Shown one piece after another: positions 30,722 through 42,542 of a stretch of DNA of 64,000 nt. Position 1 is the stretch's first letter, and each line of letters starts with the position of its first letter. A model generated the notes under the pieces. That model worked only from the letters and a program-made list of their open reading frames with translations. It had not been told where the DNA came from and did no database searches. The DNA comes from Petunia secreta (lineage: Eukaryota; Streptophyta; Magnoliopsida; Solanales; Solanaceae): positions 22,489,001 through 22,553,000 of the forward strand of contig JARKIP010000033.1 of NCBI GenBank assembly GCA_029990175.1. Direction: 5' to 3'. Made by a program: the position numbers and the translations under genes.

Positions 30722-31927
30722 TTACCTTTTTCTTTCCGAACTAGAACGGCACTTACCGATGATTCTGAGACTGCCCAGATAAATCAACAACTGCTCCCCC
30801 TGCTGAGGTGTTGAGAGCAGTGGTGGATTGGACAGGTACTTATTCAGATCCTTTAATGCCCGTTGGCATTCAGGGGTCCACTCGAACTCCTTGTTTTGCT
30901 TTAGAAATTTAAAGAAACTCTTGCACCGGTCGGATGATCGAGAAATGAATCTTCGCAGGGCTGCCACTCTTCCTGTCAATTTCATGACGTCCTTCCGGTT
31001 GTGGAGTACGTCTGGAATTGCTTCAATGGCTTTGACCTGAGCGAGATTGACTTCAATTCCATGCTGAGAGACGATGAAGCCCAGGAACTTTCCCGATCCG
31101 ACTCCGAATGCACATTTCTCCGGGTTCTGCTTCATGTTGTACTGATCCAGAATCCAGAAAGCTTCTTTTAGGTGTGCCAGATGGTCTTCTACTCGTTTGG
31201 ACTTGATCAACATGTCATCGATGTAGACTTCCATAGTCTTTCCGATATGGTCATGGAACATTCGATTAACTAGACGTTGATATGTCGCACCTGCATTTTT
31301 CAACCCAAATGGCATAACTTTATAACAATACGTACCTCTGCACGTTATGAATGCTGTTTTCTCCTGGTCCTCAGGGTCCATCAATATCTGGTTATATCCA
31401 GAATATACGTCTAGGAAGGTGAGCACTTCGTGCCCGGCTGTTGCGTCGATCAGCTGGTCTATCCTGGGAAGAGGATATGAATCCTTCGGGCAGGCTTTGT
31501 TTAGGTCCGTGAAGTCAATGCAGACTCGCCATTTACCATATTTCTTGGGTACAACGACCATGTTGGCTAGCCAGTCCGGGTATTTGACTTCGCGTACCGA
31601 CCCGATTTTCAACAGCCGATCAACCTCATCATTGATGACCTGATTCCGAAAAGCTCTTTGTTGGTGCGTCTTTTGTTTTACCGGACGGTGGTATGGGTCG
31701 ATGTTCAACCTGTGAGTAATAATGTCTGGAGAAATACCTGTCATATCTGCGTGAGACCAGGTGAACGTTGTATGCCGCTCCTTGAGGAACTGGAGGATAT
31801 CTCCTCGTAGACGTTCGCTCAATTCGGTCCCTAAGTATACTTTCTGTTCCGGCTTATCTGCAAACAATTCTTCGGGTTCCAAAGCCTCCACGGTCGACAT
31901 GTTGCTTTCTCTCTCGTCCATCTTCAT
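30722..31927 (-). CDS. Tat reverse transcriptase ORF (401 codons)
   Basis: The frame is open from 31927. The RT domain runs from about residue 60 to 300: 'WLANMVVVPKKYGKWRVCIDF', 'YSGYNQILMDPEDQEKTAF', 'PFGLKNAGATYQRLVN' and the catalytic 'YIDDMLIKS' (Y-I-D-D). 'LTGRVAALRRFISRSSDRC' is the connection to RNase H. The frame ends after 'GSLRIIGKCRSSSERKR', where a frameshift puts RNase H in another frame. The ATG is only the first Met; upstream sequence continues the polyprotein from PR. RT copies element RNA into DNA. The domain looks intact but the polyprotein does not. Confidence 0.85.
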   Translation of the reverse strand: MKMDERESNMSTVEALEPEELFADKPEQKVYLGTELSERLRGDILQFLKERHTTFTWSHADMTGISPDIITHRLNIDPYHRPVKQKTHQQRAFRNQVINDEVDRLLKIGSVREVKYPDWLANMVVVPKKYGKWRVCIDFTDLNKACPKDSYPLPRIDQLIDATAGHEVLTFLDVYSGYNQILMDPEDQEKTAFITCRGTYCYKVMPFGLKNAGATYQRLVNRMFHDHIGKTMEVYIDDMLIKSKRVEDHLAHLKEAFWILDQYNMKQNPEKCAFGVGSGKFLGFIVSQHGIEVNLAQVKAIEAIPDVLHNRKDVMKLTGRVAALRRFISRSSDRCKSFFKFLKQNKEFEWTPECQRALKDLNKYLSNPPLLSTPQQGEQLLIYLGSLRIIGKCRSSSERKR

Positions 31928-31993
31928 GATTAATTCCGGGACCTCATACTTCGTTTCTTCACGCGGTGCGTCTGGTCCCTGTTGTTGTAATTG

Positions 31994-32570
31994 CTATTTG
32001 TTCTCTTTGGGCAATTTGAGGGCCACTGAATAGCAATCTTGGGAAGTGCGCTGCTCTTCTCGGACCACACGTACACCGCATTCAGATGGGAACTTCAGTG
32101 TTTGATGATAAGTTAAAGAAACAGCCTGCATATCATGGATCCAGGGTCTCCCCATGATAATGTTGTAGGCTAGATCCGCATCAACAACATGAAAAGTTGT
32201 CTCCTTCGCTAATCCTTCGGCGAGAGTTGTCAACATAATCTCGCCAAGAGTCTTCTCACTCGAATTCGTCGATACTTATCTTTGAGTTGTAGCGATCGCA
32301 GACGTCCGTCCAATTGACTGCGGGGAACTCGCAAAGAGACTCGTAAAGTCTACGCGTGGCCTCTGAGCTCCTAATATCCAGACTGTCAGTAAATGCAATC
32401 GCTGCCCATCTGTCCGGTACTTTGGGAAGCATTATTCGCTCTCTTTGGAAGCGATCTACGTATTTGCGGAGAGACTCGTCGGGCCTCTGCTTGATCTTGA
32501 AGATACTCTTTACGTGGGTACTTATCTGACTTTCGCCTACGATACTTCGTTGTGAATTGCTTTCTGCCAT
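31994..32570 (-). pseudogene. Tat GAG and protease remnants (internal deletion)
   Basis: From 32570 the GAG part has 'FKIKQRPDESLRKYVDRFQRE' and 'CDRYNSKISIDEFE', ending at 32256. Right after it, in another frame (32236-31994), comes the C-terminal part of the protease ('DLAYNIIMGRPWIHDMQAV'). The zinc-knuckle region and the protease catalytic Asp are absent, so a deletion has joined the two near 32245. This copy cannot mature its own polyprotein. Confidence 0.75.
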
Positions 32571-32679
32571 GTTAGTTGTAGAGCAAAAAGATCGACGAAA
32601 AGAGGTATAAAATTAGAAAAGATAAACTATTAACCTACGAAGGCTATTGACCGGCTCCCACCGTGGTCGCCAAATTTTT

Positions 32680-33338
32680 TAACCTAGATCCCATTTTAGG
32701 CCAATTAACAATTAAATTTATATTTGCGGAGTCACGATCAATAGCTTATATTAAGAGTTTGAATGACGAACTAAAACAACGTTAGATTCAAACAGGAATT
32801 AGCAAAGATAAAGCGAAAATAGGGGCAAACAGAAGTAACCGTGCTGTATCGCCTATCTCCCGTGAGAGCTCTTCTATACTGATAGAACTTTTGAAGATTA
32901 GAGAGAAGAATGTGAGCAAATAATCATATTTGAGCAAGAGCGAGGGAGTATTTTTATTGATATTATAGACAAGAAGTAAAAGTTGTTTTCAGTGGTTTAG
33001 AACAAATACTATTTATAGGTCCGACAGGCGTCCGTTGGGCTTTTGTAACCACTAAGCACGTATCTGGTGGATATGTAACCGTTGGGCATGTATCCGTTGG
33101 ATATGTAACCGCTGGGTTGTAATGATTGTCTTTATGATCATTAATTGAATGATCGTGCATGACTTGAGTAATAACTGCTTACTCAGATCGTGTTGACGGG
33201 TGAAGCGTCCCATAATTGCTTTGGGTCTGTTCGTGATAATTGTCTGTCCGTTAAATACCTGACCGGTGGAATTTCTGCCCGTGCCACGTAGTGGACACGT
33301 GTCATCTTTCAGGTGTTGTCGGATTTTATCCAATACAA
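32680..33338 (-). repeat. 5' LTR of Tat element 2
   Basis: Inverted homologue of 1596-2332. The inner end (GGATCTAGGTTAAA) is followed by the PBS region. The outer edge is not clean: homology starts at TGTATTGGATAAAA (33337) and the first about 13 bases of the family's LTR start are not recognisable. Confidence 0.7.
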
Positions 33339-34614
33339 GAATTATTTAGATCTTTGTTGTTTCTTTGCTTGTATTGAAGATATTGAGTGTCAAGATACTT
33401 ACCACTTTTAGCATAAAAAGTTTGATATTTATGCTGGCCAGCATTGCATTTGGATATTGTTGGGCATGGTTTGAGGTAGCTTTATTGGTGCTTTTTTTCC
33501 TTTTAGGAAAAGAGTCCATCTTTCGATCATCTTCCTTTGAAAACTTATGCAAAAAAGATTTAGAGATAGAGAAATTACTATTAGCAAATAAAGTGTTTCA
33601 ATTATTAATTGAACCTGACGTATTAACTAGTGATTAGATTTGTGTCCTAAACAACCACATTTAACTTACAAAATGTTGTCTCCTTCACAGAGTATTTGTT
33701 GTTTGTGATGTCCAATGTATAGGTGAGTTAACACAGAAACTTCAGTAGGTATTTGGGTACAAATCCTAGCATACCTTCATCTTAGAGTGGAGGAAGTGAA
33801 TGTATCAATTTTAAATAATCTACCAGTGTTACTTTAGCAAAGACTTCATTGTCATACAACTCGGTAGGTAATTTAAGGATTCTTAGCCCAATTGTTATAT
33901 AGGTTATTTTTGCTCTAGAGGCCACAAAGTTTGGTTCTTTTTCAAAAATAAAATAAAAAATTGGAAAGAATAATGAACTATGGGCGGTTATGCAAAGTAT
34001 TCTAAAATTTTCTTCTTTAAGAAAGTGAACAATATAATAGTCAGCACTCTATAGGTGTTGAATTCTTGTTTTGAGATATGGGTGACAAATTTCTCTTACA
34101 AACACCTCAATAATAACGGAAAAATTGAATGGGCAATATAATCTTTCCAAATTAGTAGATCTAACAGTTGTGCATCTATTTTTCATTTTGATCTCATGAT
34201 CGGGCATAGCTTCATCTATATTAGAAAGATAGTCCTTTGGTATATAACCATAAAAAGTAGTAGGGTGATCATTTGATTTAGATAAAGGAATAGATTGGGC
34301 AAGTTTTCGGAGGAAAGATACTTATGGTTTGTATAGCATGTTCCGGAGGATCAGATTGGATTGTTATTTCCGCAGGAAATTGGTTGAGTTCCATGACAAG
34401 AAGAAGTGGAAACTTAGGGAATAGAATTTAGTGAGATATGAGAACTTCTCTTTCTAGATTACCCCAGAATGTTTATAGTTATACTAGCGAAGGTGGAATA
34501 AAGTCGAGTACCCTTAGTAAAACTTACTAATTTCATCATAGATGCAGATACTTGCAGTATATCTGCACGAAAATAACATATCTTAATGTGTTCTAAAATG
34601 AAAGTATTGTTAGG
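33339..34614 (+). other. Non-coding spacer between Tat element 2 and copia element 2
   Basis: AT-rich sequence. A 90-codon frame at 33365-33637 has no recognisable motif and a hydrophobic stretch; I do not consider it supported as a gene. I see no repeat or RNA gene here. Confidence 0.5.
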
Positions 34615-35514
34615 TGTTATAATCTATGCACCTCCTAAGGACACTAGAAGGATGGTTGAATAGTGTCCACCGATTTTTATTTTAAGAACTCGATTCTCCT
34701 GAGTCAAGAACCCTGTTCTTGCCTCGGTAATTCTGTTGTTTGAACACTGCAACACACACCAACCACACACACAAAATACACGAAGATTTTACGTGGAAAA
34801 CTCCTTGCTCAAGGGAGAAAAACCACGACCCACACTCTAAGATTTTAGAACTCAATCCACTAACACAAAGAGCAAGTTTCTGATTACAAGACTCTGTAAC
34901 CAAGGGGCTACACTCTAGACCCTAATCACTAAACAAAGCTAAACTCTAGCGTTACAAAGCGATCTCTCACAAGTTCACCTAATACATATAATTCTACAAT
35001 AAGCCAATAGGTAAAAACAGTGATCGCTCAAAATAAGACAACTTACAAAGCAATGAACCTAGACAGAATATCTAGACTCAATCAACTCAAGCACACCAGT
35101 TGTCTTCTTCAGTTATCTCACATAGAAAGATGCTAGATCGCCTTTATATGTTCTCAACTTTCGGTTTGTGAATAACTAATTTCGGCTGTATCAACTACTT
35201 GTATTTATATGGGCTATGCAACCCTAGTTGAGTCTTACAAGGAATCCTTGTAATTATGGTAAGACTGGATTCCTTGTACCTCTTTTTTTTTAGACTCCAA
35301 CTCCAATTCGTACTTCGAAGACACAGCCTGGGCACCGCCTCTTTTAGTCTGACTAAGATGCATATTCATTCACCCGCTACTATTCCTAGTTTCGCAGGGA
35401 TTTGCAACCCACAAATCTTTTCGATCAGTCGTGCCCTTCTATTCAAGGACTAGGTTATTCTCAAAGACCACTGAGTCCTTCTCGTTTGTCATTCTTCAAA
35501 ATCAATGCTCAACA
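34615..35514 (-). repeat. 3' LTR of copia element 2
   Basis: The 900-bp LTR is the reverse complement of the 2375-3272 type: it starts TGTTGAGCATTGATTTTGAAG at 35514 and ends ATTATAACA at 34615. The purine tract AAAAAGGGGGAATT lies beside it (35515-35528, minus strand). Confidence 0.92.
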
Positions 35515-36002
35515 AATTCCCCCTTTTTGATGATGACACACAAATATTGCCAAGGAACCTGAATAGACAAAATTTCCCAAAAACACAAAAACAACAAGTA
35601 ACAAGTTCAAGAAATTTGAAACAGGTGAATTAGGTCACAAACACCCCAAGATTTCCTTCTTCCCCCTTTTGGCATCATCGAAAAAATTCAAATACCTGCA
35701 TGAACCAGTTAGTACTATCCAGTCTAGAGCATAAGGCAACAAGTCAGCTAAACTTTAAACACATAGAGAATAAGGCTAAGGGCCCAACAAGAACCAAATA
35801 CTATAACGCAAACGACCATAAACATGAGAAAATTTAAAACCATTATCCAGGGTGTGACAGCAGCACAGGCCTATCCAGTAGTACACAACTGAAAAATAAA
35901 TTATTTGAACCAACATCACATGTTCAAGGGAGAGAACGAAAGGAATTAACAGCATGTAGGAGAAAGGACAGGAGAATAGGACAGGGGTTCTCAGGGCTGA
36001 AG

Positions 36003-38245
36003 GTTAAAGTGTTTGACAAGTGCCTCAAGGTGCTTCGTATTTTTGGCCCTTTCCATCACCAGCTCGGCCTCATACTTGTTGCAGTCTATCTTCAAACAAT
36101 CAATTTCTTGATCCTTCAACTTCAGCTGTCTGTGAAGCTCTGCATTTTCAGTGTTTACTTCAAGAACATGAGTCTCCAGCTCCTTCACAGCAGTAAAGGC
36201 CTCCTCAGGTCAATAATTCTCACTCTCCTGAGCTAGCTCTTGTTTGACCTGCATAGGCTTCTTAGAAGCTTTCCTCTCTTTGAAGCAGTCACAACTTTTA
36301 AGCACATTGTACCTTAACATCTGATGAATAGTTGGCTTCTTCCCTGCTTCCAGTGGAACCCCAAAATTTTCTAGAACCTACTGGAGGACATAGGAATGCA
36401 CTAAAGAGTGTGGCTTTTGATCAGTATCTGCAATCCTCTTAATGTGTCTGATGATTAGTCCAGGTAAGTTAATTCTCACCCCCTCCATCCAGCAAGTCCA
36501 TGTAAGTTAGGTCTAGAGCACTAGCTTCACTATTCCTTTCTCCTCTTGGATTACGGAACCTGTGCATAAACTCAAACAACAACTGGTGTGCAGGCTCCAT
36601 CTCCTTCTTATCTACCTTCCTTTCCTTCCTTAGCTTGGGTTTCCCTGAGAATTTCTTGACCACACTCGGAGGGGTTATTCGATCTGTCCTCTTGGGCCAC
36701 TTCAGCTTTATATACCTGCAATAACCTTCAGCAGGTATGTCAAGGATCACCCCAAGCTCATTTCTCCCAAATTCTATCTCAACTCCCTTCACGGTGGTGA
36801 ATCAAGGATCACCCCGAGCTCATTTCTCCCAAATTATATCTCAACTCCCTTCACGGTGGTGAACACTCTACTGGCTATGACTCTGCAGTTTGTGTAAAAC
36901 TCCCTGACCTCATCAGCAAATAACATTCTATCCTTGTTTCCAAAAAAACCAAGCCATCCTTGGTCACCAATCATTCTCAGTAGGGGTTTCATGTGATATT
37001 CTTCTCATCATGCAAAATGCTACCAGGCAGCACCTGATGCTTTGCAAAGAAGGCCACTCGATCAACCTCTTCTTCAGAACCTCTTCTTCTTTTCCTGTTC
37101 TTTGCTTCACTGTCAGTCTCAGAGTCACTTGGCTCCACATAACTACCAGCCTCGGCACTCTCTTCCTCCTTTTTCTTTGCTTCTCTGTCTCGCTCATTGG
37201 TAATTGTTCATTCCAGCTTCCCATCAGTCTCCAGCTGTTGCTTCCAAGTAGATCTAGTTCCACCTCTCCTGGCCACTGGCTCAGCAACAGACCTGTCACC
37301 ACTTTCTTCACTTGATTCATCAACCAACTTGCTTTTTGACACTGGCATTCCCCCTTTCACCAGTCTCCTCCTCTTATCAGGCTCTACTCTGTTTTCCCTC
37401 ACAAACACTACCTCTTCTTCCTCATCCTCACACACCAGCCTCTCATCCTCCTCACCAAACTTCCTTTTCAACCTTTTCCTCTTTGTTTCTTCTGCTTTCT
37501 TTGTAACCTCTTCACTCTCAACTTTTTCTTTTCCAACCTCCTCATCCTTTTCTTCTTCTGACTCTGTCCAGTTGAGTCCTACATCTTCAGCTTCCGTGGG
37601 ATCTGGGCAAGAAGCAGGGTCTTGACTCAATTCCTGAGAGGCCTCAGCAGATCTAGGTCCCCCAACTACTGACCTTCATGGACAGACACCCTTTGACTCT
37701 CCTCAGCAACCACAGCACTAGAACTTGGTTCATTAACACGTTCCTTAAGGGAATTACCAATATCATCCTCCCTCAGTTGTTCTATCACTCTTCCTGCTAC
37801 ATCAACCTCTAACTCATTCTTTTCTACTACAGGCACATGCAAATTTACCCTAGGTTCTTCCTGAACATCTTTTTGCTTTGTTTCAACTACATTCGCCCTA
37901 CCAGTTTTGTCACCAGTCTCTACCACTCATACAATTTCATCTAATCCTGTTACTAGGGTTTCAATATCCACTGTACCAGGATTTTTTATTCCTTCTAAAT
38001 CAACAGGAGTAGATGGGGTAGGGTCAGAAATTACCTCAGCAGATGGTTCGGATTAAACTTTTTCAGTAGGTGTAGTAGAAAAAGATCTTGACAACATCTT
38101 CTTGACCAGTTTCTTTTCTCCCTTTTTGAGAAACTTTGTCCTGGCCTTCACAATTCTTTCCGCGAGGGGTGGATGGAGGTGGTTTTGCAGTTTATTTCTT
38201 GAGAGTTTTTTAGGGTGAAGTGGACGAAGATTGTGCTTGAGACAT
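36003..38245 (-). pseudogene. Extra ORF of copia element 2 (near full length, broken)
   Basis: An ATG at 38245 starts 'MSQAQSSSTSP', followed by a stop. Beyond it are a basic region, a long Glu/Lys/Val-rich low-complexity region (about 37930-37000) and a conserved domain: 'GVEIEFGRNELGVILDIPAEG' (about 36790), 'IKLKWPKRTD', 'SVVKKFSGKPKLRKERK', 'LLFEFMHRF', 'ALDLTYMDLLD', then 'VLENFGVPLEAGKKPTIHQM' near 36340. The last part is a coiled coil ('LKDQEIDCLKIDCNKYEAELV'). A local duplication around 36740-36850 and several stops break it. This kind of domain is known from env-like ORFs of plant Sireviruses (recalled). It is not a proven envelope; function unknown. Confidence 0.65.
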
Positions 38246-38525
38246 GGTGAAATTGTTAGGGTTTTGACTGAGATTACAAGGATTTTCAGTCTTGTGTTTT
38301 TGAGAGAGAAAGTAGGTTGAGAGAAAGCGAGGTTGTTGAGTGTATGTGTTCTGTGTTGATTGAAGAAGGGGAGAGGGTTTTGGTGAAGAGACGGTTTCTA
38401 GGGAAGCCAAAGAAATGATGACACAAAAGTAAAATGGCAGCTTTTTGAAATTTTCAAAAACAGAGAAGAGGTGTGGATTTGAGGGTTATGGACTTATTCA
38501 ATTAAGCCTTTTCAAGTAGTGGGGT

Positions 38526-39085
38526 CCATACAAGTCAAATAGAATTCTTTCCCAAAAAAGAATGTATTCCTATAATTTAGGACAGTTACAAGAACATGCT
38601 TTCCTATTATAACGGGTTGTTCAAAAGGATTCCCCGTTCTTCCATCAAATATTCTGCTTTTTCCTGGATATTCGGGTTCAAATACCCATGGATTCGCTGT
38701 TTGCTTACTGGCTTCATATAATTCAGAAAAGCCGCTAAACTATAAGATAAGTAAGCCTCTCCAGACCATACAAGTGCGCGTCGAGCCCATGCGAAGGGTT
38801 TGGTTAAGATATGCCAGATTCCACCAAGTATACAAAGCTCGGTGGAAACAAAATCCTTTTCCTCAGGATCCTATTAAATAGAAATAGAGAACGAAATAAC
38901 TAGAAAGGTTGTTAGAACCCCCCTCTTCTTCCTATTGACTAATATCTTTATTTCACATTCTTTTTAATTCATAAAATCTATACCTATAGAATCTGCTCAT
39001 CGGCTGTGCTGTAGAAATGAAATTTGTTCAACTTAACTTAATAAAAATAAAATAAAGAATCCAAAAGATACTCGATTTCGAAAGT
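38526..39085 (-). pseudogene. Plastid DNA insert (psbC-rpoB mosaic) in copia element 2
   Basis: On the minus strand, 38840-38733 encodes a stretch of photosystem II CP43 (psbC): 'PFAWARRALVWSGEAYLSYS' preceded by 'CILGGIWHILTK'. It joins directly, near 38730, to a piece of plastid RNA polymerase beta (rpoB): 'ASKQTANPWVFEPEYPGKSR', 'GNPFEQPVIIGK' (to about 38560). These genes are far apart in plastid genomes, so the insert is a patchwork. The rest (38845-39085) may be plastid spacer; I could not identify it. Copia sequence resumes on both sides. These are dead nuclear copies. Confidence 0.8.
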
Positions 39086-39371
39086 GTCCCTTGACACATA
39101 AATAATTGAAAATTTTATTTCAGTTATGACTTCTATCATGCAAGGTAGTGTGGCTTTACCTGGACATGATTCCTCATGCTTCAGTCGGTTCTTTCTCAGT
39201 ACATAGTAGGTTCTTCATGGGATCACATTATCCTCACCTGGTGCTTAAAAGCTGAACAAGTATACTTAATAAAATACAAGGTTATACTGAACAATAATAA
39301 CAAATTTTACACACAGATTATTAAACACTTAACTAACCAATCATTGAGGGACCACCTGCTGGGTCATCCGT

Positions 39372-41108
39372 GTATTTTGGTCATCCCTAATTCCAACCTG
39401 TTCCTCTCAAACTGTACCTTGTTCAATGCTTTAGTAAATATGTCAGCAATTTGATCTTCAGTCCTGCAAGAATTCATAGTAATCAGACCCTTTTCCACAT
39501 TATCTCTAAGGAAATGGTGTCTAATATCAATGTGCTTTGTTTTTTGTGTTGGACTGGATTCTTGGCAACATTCACTACACTTGTGTTATCACAGAAAATT
39601 GGCACTGCTCCACACTTGATACCAAAGTCCTCCAACTGTTGTTTGATCCATAGTAGTTGTGAGCAACATGATGCAGCTGCTACATACTCAGCTTCCGCAG
39701 TAGATAAGGCAATGGAGTTTTGCTTCTTCGTAGCCCAAGAGACCGAGCAAGGACCAAGAAAGTGTTCCATTCCTGAAGTGCTCTTCCTATCCACCAAATG
39801 ACCTGCATAATCTTCATCAGCAAAACCAATTAGTTCAAAAGTACCTCCCCTTGGGTACCAAAGAAAAAGGTCCTGAGTTCCTTTCAAGTATCTCAGGATC
39901 CTCTTTACAGCTGTCAGATGTGACTCTTTGGGCTTGGACTGAAACCTAGCACACAGTACATTGTATGCTATATCAGATCGACTAGCTGTGAGATAGAGGA
40001 ATGAACCTATGATTCCTCTATATTTTGTCTCATTTGTCGAAGGACCTAGTTTATCCATATCCATCTTGGTTCCAGGAGCAATGGGCGTAGTCATTTATTT
40101 AGCTCCTTCCATGTCAAATTTCTTCAGAAGTTCCTTGACATATTTTTGCTGATGGATCATAGTCCCTTCAGGCATTTGCTTTATATGCAGTCCAAGGAAG
40201 AAATTTAGTTCACCTATCATGCTCATTTCAAATTCACTTCCCATCAGATCAGCAAACCCTTTGCATAGCTCGTCATTAGTGGCTCCAAAGATGATATCAT
40301 CGACATATACTTGAACCACTAATAGATCCTTTCCTTTCTTCTTGAGGAATAACATGTTGTCAATCTTTCCTCTCGAGAAACCATTCGTCAGCAGGATTTC
40401 TGAGAGTCTTTCATACCAGGCTCTAGGAGCTTGCTTCAATCCATAGAGAGCCTTTTCCAGTTTGTAAACATGATCAGGAAATTCATTGTTCACAAAGCCT
40501 GGTAGCTGTATTACATATACCTCTTCATTCAAGTAGCCATTTAGGAGAGCACTCTTCACATCCATCTGATATAGTGTGAACTCCATGTATGTAGCAAAGG
40601 CAATCAACATCCTAATGGCCTCAATCCTTGCAACTGGTGCAAAGGTTTCATCATAGTCTATTCCTTCTTCCTGACTGTATCCTTGAACTACTAACCTAGA
40701 CTTGTTCCTTGTCACTATACCATGCTCATCCAGTTTGTTCCTGAACACCCTTTTCGTTTCAATTATTGATCTGTCCTTCGGCTTAGGAATTAGGTATCAC
40801 ACTTTGCTTCTCTCAAATTGATGAAGTTCATCCTGCATAGCTAGAAACCAATCTGGATCTTCTAGAGCTTCTTTTACATTCTTTGGTTCCATAGATGAAA
40901 GGAATGCAAAGAATGCACAGAAGTTCTTCAAGGCTGGCCTAGTCATGTTCCCAGTGTCAAGTTCTGATAAGACATTCTCCAAAGGGTGAGAGCTTTGATG
41001 TTTCCATGGCCTGAGTTGAATATGACTAGAAGAACCTACAGCATTATCTTGGGGAGGTTCTTCCGGACTTGCTGGATCATCAACTTCATCTGATGTTCCC
41101 CCTATCAT
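39372..41108 (-). pseudogene. Copia element 2 RT and RNase H (broken)
   Basis: RT motifs run from 41108: 'WFLAMQDELHQFERSK', a stop at about 40797 and a slip to 40748, then 'FRNKLDEHGIVTRNKSRL', 'VKSALLNGYLNEEVYV' and catalytic YVDD (about 40309-40298). A stop at 40095 is followed in the same line by RNase H: 'YRGIIGSFLYLTASRSDIAY', 'DEDYAGHLVDRKSTSG', 'ALSTAEAEYVAAASC', to a stop at 39483 and decayed tail. A codon is lost in 'YNVLCARF' relative to element 1. The DAD of RNase H in element 1 reads DED here. Confidence 0.85.
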
Positions 41109-42536
41109 GTTGACTCCTTGTTATAGTAAGATCGGATTCTCACCGGATGTCTCTTTGTCTTCTGAGTCTTCCAGTTCATCTACACCATCTTCCCGACTTA
41201 GGCCAATAACTTGATCATCTACCTCAGTTTCCCCCAAGGCCTTATCGGATTCATCAAATACTACATACATACTTTCCTTCACTGTTTGTTTTCTTTTGTT
41301 AAACACTTTGTATGCTTTGCTTTGAGTGGAGTAACCAAGAAATATAGCCTCATCACTTCTAGCATCGAACTTCTCCAATGGTTCCTTGCCGTTGTTGTGA
41401 ACAAAGCATTTACAACCAAAGGGTTTCAGGTGAGCAATATTTTATTTTCTTCCTCTGAGTAGCTCATATGGGGTCTTGTCAAGAATTTCTCTGATGGAAC
41501 ATCTGTTCGGCAAATAGCATGCAGTGTTTATTGCTTCAGCCCAAAAGTTTCTTGCAAGCCCACTTGACAACAACATAGTCCTTGCCATATCCTTCAGGGA
41601 CCTGTTCTTCCTTTCAACCACTCCATTTTGTTGTGGAGTTCTTGGTGCAGAGAAATTGTGATCAATGCTGTACTTTGCACAATACTCAAAAAATTTTGAG
41701 TTTTCAAACCCAGTTCCATGATCTTATCTGATGCTGATGAGTTCTAGGCTTAACCTTTTCTGCACCACACAAGCCCAGTCTTTGAAGCTGTCAAAGGCTT
41801 CATCTTTAGATGCCAAGAACAAGGTCCACGTGTACCTAGATTAGTCATCAAAAATTACGAACACGAACCTCTTTCCTCCTCTGCTCCTGACTCTCATGGG
41901 TCCACACAGATCCATATGCAATAATTCTAGTGGCTTTGATGTACTTACCACCTTCTTGGACTTAAAGGATGATTTCGCATGCTTCCCCCTTACACACGCA
42001 TCACACATTTTTATATTTTCAGATCTCTTGATTGCCAAACCACGGACTAGCTCCTTAGATACAAGCTTATTCAGTTGTGAGAGACTTGCATGACCCATTA
42101 TTTTGTGCCACAACTGAGAGTCACTTTCTTGCACGTTCAAGCATGTTAAGTTGTTTTCAGGCAATGACTTCAGTGATGCTTTGTATACATTGTTCACCCT
42201 CTTTCCTTCCATAACAATTTCTCCACTCTGTAGATTATTCACAATAAATCCTACAGAGGAGAAACTCACTTCATTTCCTCTATCACATAGGTGGGAGATG
42301 CTCAGTAGATTATGTCTGAGACCATCGACACAGTAAACATTTTCAATTGCATGATCCAGAGTTCTCCTAATCTTTCCAATTCTCACGATTTGACCGCTTT
42401 TTCCTCCTCCGAAGGCCACACTGCCTCCTTGAAATGCTGCGAGTGAGAGAAAGTTTCTTCTGTCTCCTGTCATGTGCCTTGAACAACCACTATTAAGAAT
42501 CCATCTTGAGTTGTTCTCCCTCACTCCAGGCTGCAA
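41109..42536 (-). pseudogene. Copia element 2 protease and integrase (active-site change)
   Basis: The frame 42536-41841 starts with protease. Its catalytic triplet reads N-S-G, not D-S-G (Asn codon at 42494-42492), which should inactivate it. The GAG-pre-integrase zinc domain follows ('LWHKIMGHASL', 'CDACVRGKHAKSSFK'), then 'ELLHMDLCGPMRVRSRGGKR' with the first catalytic Asp. A stop at about 41840 and a further stop near 41730 interrupt. 'PQQNGVVERKNRSL' with the Glu is at about 41650-41610. The frame 41378-41121 covers the C-terminal region ('ARSDEAIFLGYSTQSKAYK'). Confidence 0.85.
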
Positions 42537-42542
42537 AACAGA

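Larger units (their letters stand above)
26504..33338 (-). mobile_element. Tat-type Ty3/gypsy element 2 (5' LTR to antisense gene)
   Basis: On the minus strand the order is 5' LTR (33338-32680), PBS-like TTGGCGACCACGGTGGGAGCC (32674-32654), GAG remnant, PR remnant, RT, RNase H, second RNase H, INT, a tRNA-like sequence, tandem repeats, and an antisense gene on the plus strand. The 3' LTR and the antisense gene's N-terminal part are missing: the element abuts broken Athila-like integrase at about 26503. The second RNase H ('YTDGS', 'NNEAEYEA') is a known Tat-lineage feature. The pol frames carry few defects, so this copy is younger than most here. Confidence 0.85.

Noticed and set aside
33365..33637. 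90-codon hydrophobic frame as a possible membrane protein gene
   Set aside because: No family resemblance, AT-rich non-coding context, no promoter or splice signals that I can support.
37197..37625. Ser-rich plus-strand frame
   Set aside because: Shadow of the acidic low-complexity part of the minus-strand extra ORF.
36003..38245. Copia extra ORF as a true envelope gene
   Set aside because: I see no signal peptide followed by a transmembrane anchor, and the protein is mostly low complexity and coiled coil. Only the position is env-like.
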